Below are positions 33,504 through 45,409 of a DNA stretch of 64,000 nucleotides, in pieces. Position 1 is the first letter of the stretch; the number at the start of each line of letters is the position of its first letter. Origin of the DNA: Cryphonectria parasitica EP155 (Eukaryota; Ascomycota; Sordariomycetes; Diaporthales; Cryphonectriaceae); NCBI RefSeq assembly GCF_011745365.1, contig NW_024468911.1, forward strand, positions 3,466,759-3,530,758. Reading direction: 5' to 3'. Below the pieces are notes generated by a model. The model was given only the letters and a program-made list of their open reading frames with translations. It was not told the DNA's origin and searched no databases. A program made the position numbers and the translations under genes.

Positions 33504-34700
33504 TTGTCCCCATAAGCAGAAAGAAAGAAATAAAGTAAACGTAAATTAAGATTAAATAAAACAAAATAAAAAGGAAGATGCTGGCCGTTGTTCCCTTGGT
33601 CCGCTGCGGGATCTTAGGTCGCTTAGGTCCCTGCCTAGCCACCCCTGAAGCAGGCAAGGGAAGCGAGGGCCTACCCTCAACGGCTCCCGTCCAAGAACCT
33701 GACTGTATGATGGACCTTTCAGGCCATGTTGCACCAGATCTGGCTGCACACCAACTTGGTCAGCCCTCATCTAAGCTACTTACAATGTTCTTATGTTCTT
33801 CTTTCTCAACGGCCAATGCGAGATCGTGTCTCCATCAGGTCTACCAATACGGTATAAGAGCACACAAAGAAAATGCACGTGGCCTTTTCTTCGGGTGTTT
33901 CTTTGTATTCCTGATTCTCGATTGTCGAAACTCGACACGCTCGAACAAGTTGAACAGCCTCGCTTATGACCAACATGCTTAATCTGTGCAACGACTTACA
34001 ACAACATTGGCACATCAACACACACAAATCATGATCTGCCGATCTTTCATTTGAGGCCCTAGGCTTGGCCTTGGGGAGGTCGGCAACCATGAGGCTATAC
34101 GCTTGGCCCGAACGTGCTTGAGCCAACCTATCTTGCCGGCCATGTCTTGGGGGGGCGGTGCTGCTGCTATTCCCGTCGAGAAGATGCACATGTAAAGTGT
34201 CAAGAGTTGATCTCGCAGGCGTCTAGGGAATATCTTGATGCCGTGCCTTGCACGCCTATGTGTCATCTGCTTTCCCTCCCCGCACTCGCCCCGGCAAAAT
34301 CGGTGCTCTTATTATCGGGGTCGAATTTTAGGGGCCGAATTTCTTCCCAGCAAGAGAGCGTCGACGACGGCAGTCTGCTTACTCCCAACGTTTATCCTGC
34401 GATGACCTGCCTATTCGCAACAAACTTTGTACTGTGCAATAATGCCATGAGATGACTGGGCAAGTAAGTATGAGGTGGGTCACTTTCTCTTTTGCTCTCC
34501 ACAAGTCATTTTGATGCCGCTCCCTGCCCATTTTGTCTGGCTTGTCGACTCTTGTTGCAGTGGGCTATCTCAATCAACTTTGCGTTTTTTTCTTCTTCCC
34601 CTTTCCTTATGTACAAGATCAGTTTCTCGACAGACCTATATTGATTCCCCTTTCATTCCCTGCTTCTACATGAGTGCCGTACACAGAACACTCACAAGAG

Positions 34701-36237
34701 ATGGGTGACCAGTTCAACCTCCACATCGCTGTCATTGGCGCGGGTGAGATTCTGTCCCATAGTGTACGGAGACATGCACATACATAGTAGCATGGCTGAC
34801 TGTCGATGGTGCGAGCGTAGGGATGGGCGGCCTGGGGTGTGCCCTCGCACTGGCTAAGAAGGGGTTCAAGAGAGTCACCGTCTATGAACACGCGCCCGGC
34901 CTTGGCTTTGTGGGCGCGGGGATCCAGATGGCCCCAAACATGGCGCGGATTCTTGACCGATTAGGGTGTTGGCAGGAGATCTACGCTGTGGCAACCAATG
35001 TAAAGGAGACAAGTATAAGACGTGAGTAAGGCGACTGATCCTCGTCGTGTACATGCCATGAGGAGGCTGGAGCTCACATGACAATCATCTCGTGGCTGCA
35101 GAGGGCAGCACCAACGAGGAGCTGGCGCACGTCGACATGCCAGATATAGAGAGCAAGTACGGCTATCCGCACTGCACAGGCCACCGGGCAGACCTGGCCG
35201 GCGGCATGTACGACGGCTGCAAGAGGGAGCCCGCCATAAGCTTCAAGCTCGGGAACCCTGTGGTCAGCATCGAGTCCTTCACGCCGAGACCCAAGTTCAC
35301 AGTGAAGCCACACGACGGTGAGGCCTACCAGGTCGAGGTAGACGTCCTCCTCGCGGCCGACGGCATCAAATCTCTCACCCGCAGCGCCCTTCTCGCCCAC
35401 ATCGGCGAGGAGTTTGGCGAGGCCGACACAGGGCAGGCCTCGTACCGGATCATGCTGAAGCGTCAAGACATGGCGCACGATCCCGAGATGACGGCCCTGC
35501 TGGACAGTGACTGCGTGGTGCGCTGGATCGGCGAGCGGCGCCACATCATCGCGTACCCCGTCGCCAACAAGACCATCTACAACATCTCGTCCGCCCAGCC
35601 AGACGTCAACTTCGCCAAGGGCGTGAGCGCGACATACACCACCAAGGGGTCCAAGACCGAGATGCTGCGCGTCTATGGCGAGTTCTGCCCGCTCGTGCAC
35701 CGCATGTTGGATCTCGTCCCGGACGGGGAGGTCGTCGAGTGGAAGCTCCGACAGCACAACCCCCTCTCCACGTGGAGCGTCGGGTCCGTGGCGCTCCTAG
35801 GCGACGCATGCCATCCCACGCTGCCCCACCTGTCGCAGGGCGCCGCCATGGCCATCGAGGACGGCGCCGTGATTGCCGAGGTGTTAAGCCGGGTGCCGGA
35901 CACCAAGCCGCAGACCGTAAGTCGTGCGCTCAAGGCCTACGAGGCCATGCGCAAGGACAGGACCACCACGCTGGTCGATATGGCCGCCTACTCGGGCCGA
36001 CAGCTGCACCTGGGCGAGGGCAAGGCGCGGGAGGAGAGGGACCGCCAGTTCAGGGAGCACAGGGAGAGCAAGGGTGCCATCCCGGACAAGTGGGCGAGCC
36101 CGGATGTGCAGAAGATGATTTATGAGCATGACTGTGTGAAAGATGCAGCGGAGAGGTTTGACCAAATCTTTGAAAGGCTGGTTGCGGATAGCAGGGACAC
36201 GACGAATGGGTCGTCGCAAGGCGTGGATGGAGATTAG
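34701..36237 (+). CDS. FAD-dependent aromatic-type monooxygenase (salicylate hydroxylase-like)
   Basis: Three exons (34701-34743, 34821-35021, 35102-36237) give 459 aa, standard for single-component class A flavoprotein monooxygenases. These enzymes use NAD(P)H and O2 to hydroxylate aromatic or related substrates. The Rossmann GxGxxG motif (AVIGAGMGGLGCALALAKKG, ~11-30) is created by joining exons 1 and 2. The DG motif appears as LLAADGIKS and the second FAD motif as LLGDACHPTLPHLSQGAAMAIEDG. No signal peptide or membrane anchor is seen, so it is probably cytosolic. Neighbours are housekeeping genes, so there is no sign of a secondary-metabolite cluster. The substrate cannot be told from sequence. 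Confidence 0.9.
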
Positions 36238-36907
36238 TCGACGTTGCGGTCCCATTAAGGCGTTTGCTGGCTCATGTGGGAAGGTATTGACTGACGTATT
36301 GACTGAGGTCCAGAATGGAATAATTTGGGAGAGTAGCTGCTTGAGTTGCCATACGAGCAGTAAGAACTTACGAACTACTATGCCTTCAGCTTCTGCATCG
36401 ATGGCCAAAAACTTCACCATTTTACGAAACATTGACACAGAGAATGAGTGGTTGAGGACATGTTCAAGGTGTTTTCCTTTATAAAGTACTTCGTACACGC
36501 ACCGTCTTCTCAGAGAAAGATCGGAGGCCAGCCCTCCACGTCCCATTGTATCTGTAACCCGCTGTTGAATCATACACGACCTGGGACGGAATAGAGCTGA
36601 CCGCATCGAACTCCATCATCAATGACTCTCTACCAAACCACAGACAAGTAAGGCTTTTGTGCTCCCCAGTCTGACGCAAGCTGCCTAGGCTGACGATGCA
36701 TTCGACCAGTCGGACCCACCAGCCGCGATTCGTGAGTGATCAACAGCCGTTCATCCATCCTCCGAGTCCTTCAGTGCAACCGAAGCCGCTAAGGGGAAGC
36801 ATCACAGTCGCCACGGCTAGTGTAGGCGTCACGGACAAAGTGACAAATCAGGACTGTCTACTTGGCCCCATCTTTCGTGTTTCAATGGCTGTGAGGTTTT
36901 GACAGTA
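36238..36907. other. Convergent 3' spacer
   Basis: A 670-bp spacer between the converging monooxygenase and HGH1 genes. The short ORFs present have no coding character. No gene is seen. Confidence 0.55.
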
Positions 36908-38224
36908 TCAAACCTCAACCACCTTGTTGTCATCATCGTCTTCGTCCTCGTCATCATCCAGTTCCACCACACGTGGCCCATTTTCGCCCTCAACCTCGTC
37001 ATCCAGCATCAGCACCTGCACCAGCCGCTCACAGGCCACGCGGACGCCCTCGTCTTTCACACGTAAATGTGTCTCTCGAACCACAGGATAGACCTTGATC
37101 TCTCGCATATGGTCACGGCCTTTCCTAGTTGTTGTGAAAATCATCAACGTCTCCACATGGGTTTGTATGATGGTTGGGTCGGTCTCCCGTTCCTTGTCTG
37201 GGGGCAGAAGCTGTAGCTCTGGAAGCATCTCCAGCATCTCCTCGGGGTCGTAGTCTTCGCTCCCCATGATCGGCAACAGTATGTATGGGAGGATGTGTAT
37301 CTCGTCTTCAGAGAAGAAAGAAGGGTGTGACGCAACATCAAAGGCGACGTTCTTGATGGCGCTCGCTACTCCTTTCCGTCGGATCTCGGATTTGTGCTCT
37401 GTGAAGACCTTCAGCTTGGTCAACGGGATCACATCGTCGTATCCTTGTCTCGTGACAAAGTACTGTCTGACCTCGGCGTGCTTGGCCAGGTCTGCAAAAA
37501 GGTACGCCAGATAGTCGTAGTCGGCGTCCTTGTTGTAGGATTTATCCGCGCCCTTGACAAAGAGATCCACGAGCTGGTTCATCACGAGCTCATCCGACCC
37601 GAGCGACTCTGGTGCCTTCTGTTTCCGATCCAGGATATTCTTGAGCCCGTCCCATTTTGCCAGATTCGCTAACAGCATGGCAAATAAATTCGCATTTGGT
37701 TCAGACGGGTTCTGCGAAACAAAGTAATAAAAAAAGGTCTTGCGTTAGTCGAGTCCGCTTGATCTTCGAACACCCTCACACTCCGCAGTCTTAGGATATT
37801 GGTATCTGTTATGGAAGAGATCGTACCACTATACGGGTAAAAATGACGGCGAGGAATCTGTCATCTGATGCCAAATATTCAAGAATCTGGGTATCTGCAG
37901 CCAGATTCACAAGTATAGTCAAGGCATGTTGGGCGATTTGCTGGTGTTCCCGTCAGCATCTGGACTTCTAAAGGTTGTTGGGCCACAACACGTACTGGCC
38001 TGTCCTGCACCAAGACCTTAAGATTGCGAATTGGTAATAATTCATTGATCTTGAAGATTGACGGTTGTGATGCTGAATACGGGACTAAATTCTCGATGGC
38101 AACCGCTCGGATTCGAGGATCCGGGCTGGCGATGAAGCCCACAAGCTGTGTTTCTTCGTCAGGCACTCTCTTACAAACTCAAAGCTTATGAAAATACACA
38201 AACCTCTTCAAGTTCTGAAGGCAT
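36908..38224 (-). CDS. HGH1: HGH1, chaperone-like factor for eEF2 folding
   Basis: Four exons (38224-38204, 38145-37996, 37940-37827, 37711-36908) give 362 aa, the usual length. All three introns (58, 55, 115 nt) fall in phase 0, and the first exon is only 21 nt (MPSELEE). Hgh1 is an armadillo-like helical-repeat protein that hands eEF2 to the TRiC chaperonin and Hsp90 in the cytosol. Landmarks are LVGFIASPDPRIRAVAIENL, HALTILVNLAADTQILEYL, MLLANLAKWDGLKNIL and the conserved C-terminal SHPSFFSEDEIHILPYILLPIMG. The tail is very acidic (DDDEDEDDDD). It shares a 448-bp divergent promoter with bystin, another translation-apparatus gene. Confidence 0.92.
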
Positions 38225-38672
38225 TATGAAAACTATGAGAAATGTATGGGGATAGAGGGTGGGAGAAGTATAAAAAAAAAATAGATAGATCGGGACTGAG
38301 GTATGTATAATATGTTCTCAATGAAAAAGATCGCCAACTATTATTGTATGTATAACTTTTTGATGGCCCTCTCTACAGTAGGTTCAGCATGTGATTGGTG
38401 GGGCCCTTTTTTTGGGCAGCGCCTGCAGTGAACTGAAATCAAAATTTCAGCGGTTGGGCGGGGCTTATCGATAAGGCAGGCCCAAATTATTTCCAGCGAC
38501 AAGAACTAGTCAGTCAACAGAAAAGTCGTGAAACTTTGGGGCAAACTCAAGCAGCTTTTCCTGGTATCCTTATTAACGACTTGTCTGCAACTCTCTCTCT
38601 CCAGCTTCTTGAGAACCGTATAAAACACACCTCATCTCAATCATTGCAGCGAGTGCAGGCACACAAAATACC
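38225..38672. promoter_or_regulatory. Divergent promoter HGH1 / ENP1 with inverted repeat
   Basis: The 448-bp shared promoter contains a perfect 7-bp inverted repeat, CTGAAAT-CAAA-ATTTCAG, at 38433-38450. Its core AAAATTT resembles the RRPE element of yeast ribosome-biogenesis genes (inference). No canonical PAC element was seen. Confidence 0.45.
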
Positions 38673-40345
38673 ATGCCAAAAGCCTCTGCTTCCACGTCAC
38701 GGGACGGCCGCCGCCACAACCCTCTCGAGGCCGACATTCTCGGTGGCAGCGGGATCCTGCGATCAGGCAAGCCGGGGAAGAAATCCAAGTCGAAATCCGA
38801 GAAGGAAGAAGAGCACTACGTCAACTCGAAACAGTCTGCAGCCATCCTGCAGCTCGGCCGAGAGCTCGCAGACGAGGACGAGGAGGGCAAGGCCGTCGCA
38901 GAACCACAGAAGAGCGCGTTCGACATCGACTCGAGGTTTGCGCCAGGCGAGCAAGAGCAGACCGGCCGTGCGGACGACGATGACGAAGACGGGGAGGCAT
39001 GGGGCGACGACGAGGAGGACATCGAACTTGATGAGGCCGACATAGCACCCGAGGATTTGGCGACATTCAACAAGTTTTGGTCTGCCGACGAGGAGGAGGA
39101 CCCGTTATTGAAGCATGGCTTCTGGGACAGAAGACCTGATGACAGTGAAGGGCAACAACAACAACAAGGTGGAACCAACTTGGCCGACCTGATTATGGAG
39201 AGAATCCAACAGTTTGAGTCAAGTGGAGGGCAACGGCAAGAAATGGGCGGAATGGATGAGTTCCCCGAGGAGGATCTGCCTCCAAAGGTCATCGAGGTCT
39301 ATGCGAAGTGAGTCGCACCCATACATCATTATTCTTCTTCCTTTTTTTTTTTTCGCCTCTCGTATGGGAGACAAACTGACATTCTGGATAGGTGCGGAAT
39401 GATCCTGAGCAGATGGAAGAGCGGACCCCTGCCGAAGCCCATCAAGATCCTGCCGACAGTACCTGACTGGGAGAGAATCATCGAAGTCGCACAGCCCGAC
39501 AACTGGACGCCCAATGCCATTTTCGCCGTCACCAGAATCTTCACATCCTCAAAACCTGCGGTAGTCCAGCGATGGCTCGAGATGGTTGTGTTGCCTCGGG
39601 TCCGGGATGACATCTACGAGAACAAGAAGCTCAACGTGCACCTCTACAACTCTCTCAAGAAGAGCTTGTACAAGCCTTCTGCCTTCTTCAAGGGCGTCTT
39701 GTTCGCACTTATCGAGTCTGGCACGTGCACGCTGCGTGAGGCCCACATCGTCTCCTCCGTCATGGCGCGGGTCTCGATACCTGTCCTGCACTCTGCAGCC
39801 GGGCTGAAGGGTCTCTGCGACCTGGCTGCCCAGCAGGCCTCCAATGGCGAATCCGCAGCTAGCACAAACGTGTTTATCAAGACGCTGCTCGACAAGGGCT
39901 TGGCACTGCCCTACCAGGTTATTGATGCTTTGGTGTTCTTCTTCCTGCGCTTCCGGTCCGTCGATCCCGCCGCTGTCAAGGAAGCGGAGGCCATGGACCG
40001 GCCGTCGTGGGACAAGATCGGACGACAATTGCCAGTGCTATGGCACCAGTGCCTGCTGAGCTTCGCGCAGAGATATCGAAACGACATCAACGAGGACCAG
40101 CGAGAGGTAGGTCGTCTGTTTTCTTCTTCTTTCTTCCTTCTTACGAATGAAAGAACCTGTGTTGACTATTAGTTGCGTGCTAACTTTTTTTTTCCCAGGC
40201 CTTGCTAGACTTGTTGCTCACACACGGCCATTCGGCCATTGGACCCGAGATAAGGCGGGAATTGATTGCAGGTCGTGGTAGAGGTGTGCCTGTTGAGCCA
40301 CAGGGGCAAGCTTTCGACGGTGATGATACGATGCAGGTAGATTGA
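38673..40345 (+). CDS. ENP1: Bystin, 40S ribosome-assembly factor ENP1
   Basis: Three exons (38673-39307, 39392-40106, 40199-40345) give 498 aa. Introns are 84 and 93 nt with clear branch points. Enp1/bystin binds pre-40S particles from the nucleolus to the cytoplasm and is needed for 18S rRNA processing. The N-terminal ~200 residues are basic then acidic and disordered. The conserved bystin domain starts near residue 200 (CGMILSRWKSGPLPKPIKILP) and runs through ALIESGTCTLREAHIVSSVMA, ASTNVFIKTLLDKGLALPYQ and RYRNDINEDQ. The last exon carries the short conserved HGHSAIGPEIRREL segment. Length and motif order match the family fully. Confidence 0.95.
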
Positions 40346-41002
40346 GCTCGGCCAAAGTAAGGCAATGGTTCGTCCTGCAAAGAGATACCCGCATCGAGTC
40401 GTGAGAACAATCCATCATCGCCAAGTCGGAATGGGAGTAAGGAGAAAAGGCGTTTGTTTTTCTCTTCTTTTTTCTCTCTCTAGAGCGGCATGAAGCGGCG
40501 TCAAAAAGAATAGTTGACTGTGCTATGATCTCAGAATTACATCTTGTCTTCGGCATCTCGTTGTACCGTGTAATAGAATAGTAGAAGCTGAGTGCAGATC
40601 GTTTCATACACCATTGCAATGTTCGCGCGGGTCAATTTCGAAATGCAATAGGAAAAAAAAAAATATCAGCTGGGAGAGAAGTAACATCGGTATCTGCTGT
40701 CCCCGTAGGCCTCCCAAGTGTATTTACTTCTCGCTCTGGAATGACCACTCTCCTCCACACTGTACCAATCACTTGGACTTGAGGAAGTGCAACTGAATTT
40801 AAAGAGGCATAAGCTTCAGTGTATTCCTCCAAAAGGCTTGATCAACCGTTCGATCAAAGCTCATCTTAGAAATTATGTCGGGTTAAAACGACTATGCTCT
40901 TGGTTCTCTTTGCATCAACGAACTCCCATGCTCTTGCAAACATCCTAATGCTTGATGCGGAACTTAAGTATCGAAACTTCCTTCGCCGAAATTCTTCCCC
41001 CC
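40346..41002. other. Convergent 3' spacer
   Basis: A 657-bp spacer between converging genes, AT-richer than its flanks, with a short poly-A run near 40654. No gene is seen. Confidence 0.55.
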
Positions 41003-43852
41003 TCATCTGTAGGCATCTCTTGACACGGTATCGACATAGACCACCCCGTCGTCTTCACCCCTGGCATCTTGCCCGCTATGAGCGGGTCGTGCCTCATACT
41101 CAGGCCACTGACGCACATACTGCGGTTGCTGCGGAGGCGGAGGAGGAGCCATTGGGCGCACACTGTACGCGCGAGGCGGAGGCAGCCGTTCATCCAGTAC
41201 GATTGATGAACCATAATCACCAGTTACGTGCTCTGGCCGTACGCTCGACATCCGAACCCCCTCAGGCCGCGTGGATGCTTCCGGCCGCACAGTGGTGGAC
41301 CGCACGATGTATTCTCGTGGTGGATCACCCATCGGCGGTCGGGGCTCTTGTGTAGCCCGCAGCCCGTAAAATTCAGCGCTCGGTTGACTGGAAGGCTGGG
41401 CGGGGTAGTCACGTTCGCGGTAGTAGCGGTACTCGGGCGCATACTCTGAACGTGTGATAATTCGTCGTGTGGTGGTGTACCCAGCTGAAGAAGCCGGGTT
41501 TCGGTAGACGAGTTCATCATCATAGCGGCTCGGTCCTGGCAAGGTGGATGCTGCACGAAGGGGATGCCCTCGCTCGTAAACAATCTCAGGCTCACCGTAG
41601 ACACTTGCGGGGGCGACAGAACGCCGAATGACTCTTGTCGTGGTCCTGTTAGGGTCATAGTAGTCGTCCCTATCCTCGTACACCGGTCGAGGGGCAACTG
41701 AGCGCCGAATAATGACCGACTCCTGTCTCGAAGACGGGTCAATGTACTCACGACCGAATTCATCAACCACCACCCTCGAAGCAGGCATCTGCGGGGGCCT
41801 CATCACAGGTTGCGGCCGTTCGTCGATGAGAATCGGTGAGCGTGATCGATCACGATCAGCAACCGGCCGCACGATTGTACGTGGCGGATCTCGAGCCTCT
41901 TGAAATGCGAGTGGTCGGTCCACACCCGCACGGGAAACTGATCTGAAGGTTCTCACCTCACCTGATGCGTAAGGATGAGGCTGTGCGCCAGGCGAGATAC
42001 GCCGCACATACCGCACCGGCTCGACTGGGCGAACGTCCTCGCGATACTGTTGCTCGTATCTAGGCGATTCCGTTATTGTGAGGATTTGAGCATCCTGGCG
42101 AGCACGCGGCCCCAGTGGACTACCATACGCAGAGCCCCTATCGCTTCTGTACCTGGAATAGCTAGATGCATGAGGGCTCTCCACAACTTCCTCAACGCGT
42201 GGCTCATCGAAAATTTGCTCTTGGCCTGGTCGCGGTGCCTGCCTCACGCGTTTGGCGGGTCTGGAATACTGTGGAGCTGTCAGAGGAGATGGTGAACGAG
42301 GCTCAGCTTTGATAGCTGGAGATGCTACCGCCGCCGCCGCGTTGTTCGCGACCGTGCGGTCAGCCTTTCTCTTTTTGCCCTTTTTATTCTTCTTATTGGG
42401 CCTGCCCTGTGGCGAGCTCTCAGGACTGGAACCGTTAGAGCGGTCGTTTCTAAGCGCTGCAACTTGTGCGGGAGTTGCTTGAGCCGATAGAGCATCTTGC
42501 GGGAGGGCTGGAGGCCGATGAGCATGTGCCAGAGGGGAGACATGAGCAGGCTGAGGAGCCAATGGAGAGAGGTTATGTGCACGGAGGATCGGAGAGCGAC
42601 GGCGGCCAAAGGCTTGCTCGATGAGCTGGCCAGTGGCAGACTCCAAACGGCCCTGCGAGCTGTACTGCTTTCCATCTGCCAGTCCCGAGTCTCTCGAACT
42701 GTTTGCCTCTTCACTGTCCTGGGACGAGATTATTTCCATGGGCACGCTAGCTGCCTCTTGCGCCATTGCCATCCCGTCAATTGGCTGACTCCTCCCATCG
42801 AGTGTGATGGGCCTTGTACGGTCGTCGAGGGTCGGCTCGAAGACGCGAGGATGGCGAAGCCGCTGCGCTTCGGAGGTATTGACACTCGGGCCTGCAGGGA
42901 CTGGCATGGCTACCACGGGCGGCTGGACAGGCACTGGGCTGGCTTCCATGACCATCGGTGGTTCATAGTGAGATTCCTCGCGCGCCTGCTGCGCTGCGTC
43001 AGACTCGTCAGGGTCGGGGATGCGGTGTGTAAGATGGGACTCTGGAGTATCGTGTTTGCTAGAGTAGAAGGTGCTGTCATCACCAATGGAATCGCTATCC
43101 GCGCCACTTGCGTTAGCTGTTAAATTTGCATCAGTCTGTAGTGGAGCAGATGATTGAACCAGCTGCAGGGCCTTCATCAGGACCTCGGCGAGGTCGAAAT
43201 CAGCAAGCGCATCGTCACTATGCGATGCTTTGGCTGCGACACGTTGCTGCTGGACTTGGTCATTCAAAGCACGCTCGAGATGCTTCCTTTGAATCTGGAG
43301 CTCAGCCTTGATCAGGTCCTCAGACTTTGTCAGCAGTACGGGGTCGAATTGCGCAGTCGCTGCATTCTCGCTGGGACGTGCCGCATCCCTGGCCTTGGGA
43401 CCAGCTGGAACGCCAGACATGCTACTCGAAAGATTCGACGGCAGCTCGACGCCTGGCAGACGCGCAGGAGTTGGGTTGGTCGCGGACGCCACAGTATGCT
43501 GCGCGTTCGAATTGAAGGAACGATGGTTGTCTGTGACCTGGGCGCCGTTGACCTTGGCGGTCCACGCCTTCGGGCCCCTTGGGGCGTTTGGTACTGACAC
43601 GACGGGGCCAGACGAAGCTGCAGTAGACGTGGACGCGGGACTTTGAGGCTCGCTGTTCTGTATCGAGGCGAGTCGATACGCCGGCGCCTTGATCCTCGGG
43701 TGCGTCCCTGACAACACCTCATCTTGAAACCGAATAATTCTCTTGCATCCCTCAATCTGTTGCTTCTCGTGCTCTGTCAGAGTGCTCGTGAGCCCAAGGG
43801 CTACACTCGGCGCCGGAACTGACTGCAGAGCCGCAGTCAGACCTTGAGCCAT
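41003..43852 (-). CDS. Large disordered Arg/Ser/Pro-rich protein, unknown function
   Basis: One exon encodes 949 aa from ATG 43852. In-frame codons upstream, including a TTG, are ignored. I do not recognise a catalytic domain. Residues ~25-60 (TLTEHEKQQIEGCKRIIRFQDEVL) and ~185-225 (a Lys/Glu/Gln helix, likely coiled coil) are the only well-ordered-looking parts. Near residue 505 there is a strong basic cluster, KKNKKGKKRKADR, a probable nuclear signal. The C-terminal 400 residues repeat RY, RR, YR and RPV-type motifs, including RRSVAP occurring twice about 35 residues apart. A nuclear or RNA-associated scaffold role is only a guess. Intactness over 2.85 kb argues for a real gene. Confidence 0.8.
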   Translation of the reverse strand: MAQGLTAALQSVPAPSVALGLTSTLTEHEKQQIEGCKRIIRFQDEVLSGTHPRIKAPAYRLASIQNSEPQSPASTSTAASSGPVVSVPNAPRGPKAWTAKVNGAQVTDNHRSFNSNAQHTVASATNPTPARLPGVELPSNLSSSMSGVPAGPKARDAARPSENAATAQFDPVLLTKSEDLIKAELQIQRKHLERALNDQVQQQRVAAKASHSDDALADFDLAEVLMKALQLVQSSAPLQTDANLTANASGADSDSIGDDSTFYSSKHDTPESHLTHRIPDPDESDAAQQAREESHYEPPMVMEASPVPVQPPVVAMPVPAGPSVNTSEAQRLRHPRVFEPTLDDRTRPITLDGRSQPIDGMAMAQEAASVPMEIISSQDSEEANSSRDSGLADGKQYSSQGRLESATGQLIEQAFGRRRSPILRAHNLSPLAPQPAHVSPLAHAHRPPALPQDALSAQATPAQVAALRNDRSNGSSPESSPQGRPNKKNKKGKKRKADRTVANNAAAAVASPAIKAEPRSPSPLTAPQYSRPAKRVRQAPRPGQEQIFDEPRVEEVVESPHASSYSRYRSDRGSAYGSPLGPRARQDAQILTITESPRYEQQYREDVRPVEPVRYVRRISPGAQPHPYASGEVRTFRSVSRAGVDRPLAFQEARDPPRTIVRPVADRDRSRSPILIDERPQPVMRPPQMPASRVVVDEFGREYIDPSSRQESVIIRRSVAPRPVYEDRDDYYDPNRTTTRVIRRSVAPASVYGEPEIVYERGHPLRAASTLPGPSRYDDELVYRNPASSAGYTTTRRIITRSEYAPEYRYYRERDYPAQPSSQPSAEFYGLRATQEPRPPMGDPPREYIVRSTTVRPEASTRPEGVRMSSVRPEHVTGDYGSSIVLDERLPPPRAYSVRPMAPPPPPQQPQYVRQWPEYEARPAHSGQDARGEDDGVVYVDTVSRDAYR

Positions 43853-44509
43853 CGTGACCAAGCAAGGAGACGCCGGAACTGGATCCTGCCAACTCTTTCC
43901 GTCCTCAGCGTCACGGTACAGGTATGCACAGGGCTTTCAGGATTGTTAGCAACGTGGAGCGTGAGCTCGAGAATCCCGTGCTAGTATACAATGCGACAAA
44001 GAAAAGACGGCAGCGGTGTGTTGCTCGCCTACAACGAGAGGATGACGGGTTGTCGCGATGGTTCAGGAGCGGATCTGCGTAGCGCCGAGCCAACATTGCA
44101 GAAGTATTTCCTCTAGTTACAGGGGTTATTGCTGAGTCACACCGGCCAATAGCAGCTTCACCCCATCCCACTCTTTCACTCACCACTTTAGATGGGTTCT
44201 TGTATATATTGTGACGACTTTCCCTGGTCCTAATTTTCTTGCCCCTCCTACTTTTCTTTTCTCTCTGCTTCATTACTCCCATATCTAGGACAAAGAACTT
44301 TGGTCACTGTGATTGAAGGCGCGAATCTTTCTGAGTCCTGCCTGCTTCCGAAGATCCGAAGACGGCGTATATCTAGAAGGCTGCTGTGAAGGTGCAAGTC
44401 TAATTCGAGCTCCTACAGTAGCCGTCATAGCAACGACAGCAAGATAACGTACCTTACCCAACATTCATCGGACTTGGAGGTCACGTTATCATCTCAACCT
44501 GATACGAGC
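43853..44509. promoter_or_regulatory. Divergent promoter region
   Basis: A 657-bp spacer lies between the 949-aa protein and the HAD nucleotidase. The plus-strand half is mixed, and a CCAAT-like ACCGGCCAATAG sits near 44140. No gene is seen. Confidence 0.45.
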
Positions 44510-45409
44510 ATGGCGTCAACATCTCCAGACCCTACGGCAAATGGGACTTCATCTCCAAAGCAAGTCTTCTTTTTGTAAGTGAGGTCTTATTACCGTGTCC
44601 TGTAGATCATGCCCCATCTGACAATGTACACAGCGACATAGACAATTGTCTATACCCAAAAAGCAAGTTTCATCGACGATTCTCTCACCTACGAGACTAA
44701 CATTGGACCAGGCGCAAAAGTCCATGACCGCATGGCCGATCTGATAGACAAGTACTTCCAGAAGCATCTCAATCTACCACTAGAGGAAGCCACACGCCTT
44801 CACAATGAGTACTACCAGACGTACGGCCTTGCCATCGAGGGTCTTGTCCGTCACCACGATATCGACCCGCTTGAGTACAACTCTAATGTTGACGACGCTC
44901 TACCGTTAGAGGGCATCATCAAGCCGAGGCCTGAGCTGAAGAAGCTGCTCGACGATATTGACAGGAGCAAGGTCAGACTCTGGCTATTCACCAACGCTTA
45001 CGTCAATCACGCCAAGAGAGTCGTGCGTCTGCTAGGAATTGAGGACAATTTTGATGGTGTCACATATTGTGACTACTCGTCCGTGCCGTTTGTATGTAAG
45101 CCGCACAAGGATGCGTATGTGAAGGCTATGAGCGAGGCGGGCGTGGAAAATTGGGGCGACTGCTACTTTGTGGGTGAGTATAAACACTCTTTACTTGCGT
45201 TTCTCATAGTTCCTCCGCTGACCGTCACGTTAGATGACAACTACAACAACTGCGTCAAGGCTCAGGAGCTGGGATGGACCGCAGCTCACTTGGTGGAAGA
45301 TGATGCGCCTGTACCGAAGAAGCAAGCCTCTCAGTACCAGATCAGGCATCTGGAAGATCTTAGAAGTGTCTTTCCACAGTTCTTCAAAGTCAGGTTAGAG
45401 GATAAGTAG
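44510..45409 (+). CDS. HAD-family pyrimidine 5'-nucleotidase (SDT1/PHM8 type)
   Basis: Four exons (44510-44574, 44634-44662, 44712-45173, 45234-45409) give 243 aa. Enzymes of this branch dephosphorylate pyrimidine nucleotides or lysophosphatidate in the cytosol. HAD motif I is FFDIDNCLYP (~20-29, nucleophile first Asp). Motif II is FTNA, the motif III lysine is in CKPHKDAY, and motif IV is FVDDNYNN, made by joining exons 3 and 4. The 29-nt second exon completes motif I. Intron 2 (44663-44711, 49 nt) begins GC rather than GT in a perfect GCAAGT context; using it restores KSAKVHDRM exactly. The third intron (60 nt) is in frame, so retention would insert 20 residues and disrupt motif IV. Confidence 0.9.

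Larger units (their letters stand above)
32196..34700. promoter_or_regulatory. 2.5-kb divergent intergenic region
   Basis: The region separates the channel gene and the monooxygenase gene, which diverge. It contains a perfect CRE palindrome, a long CT run, and no convincing ORF. The stretch 32930-33100 is GC-rich and dense in GGCC/CAGG motifs. Confidence 0.5.

Noticed and set aside
42497..43123. 208-aa plus-strand frame inside the 949-aa minus-strand gene
   Set aside because: Shadow of the minus-strand ORF; composition (Cys/Arg/His-rich, no domain) is typical of antisense frames.
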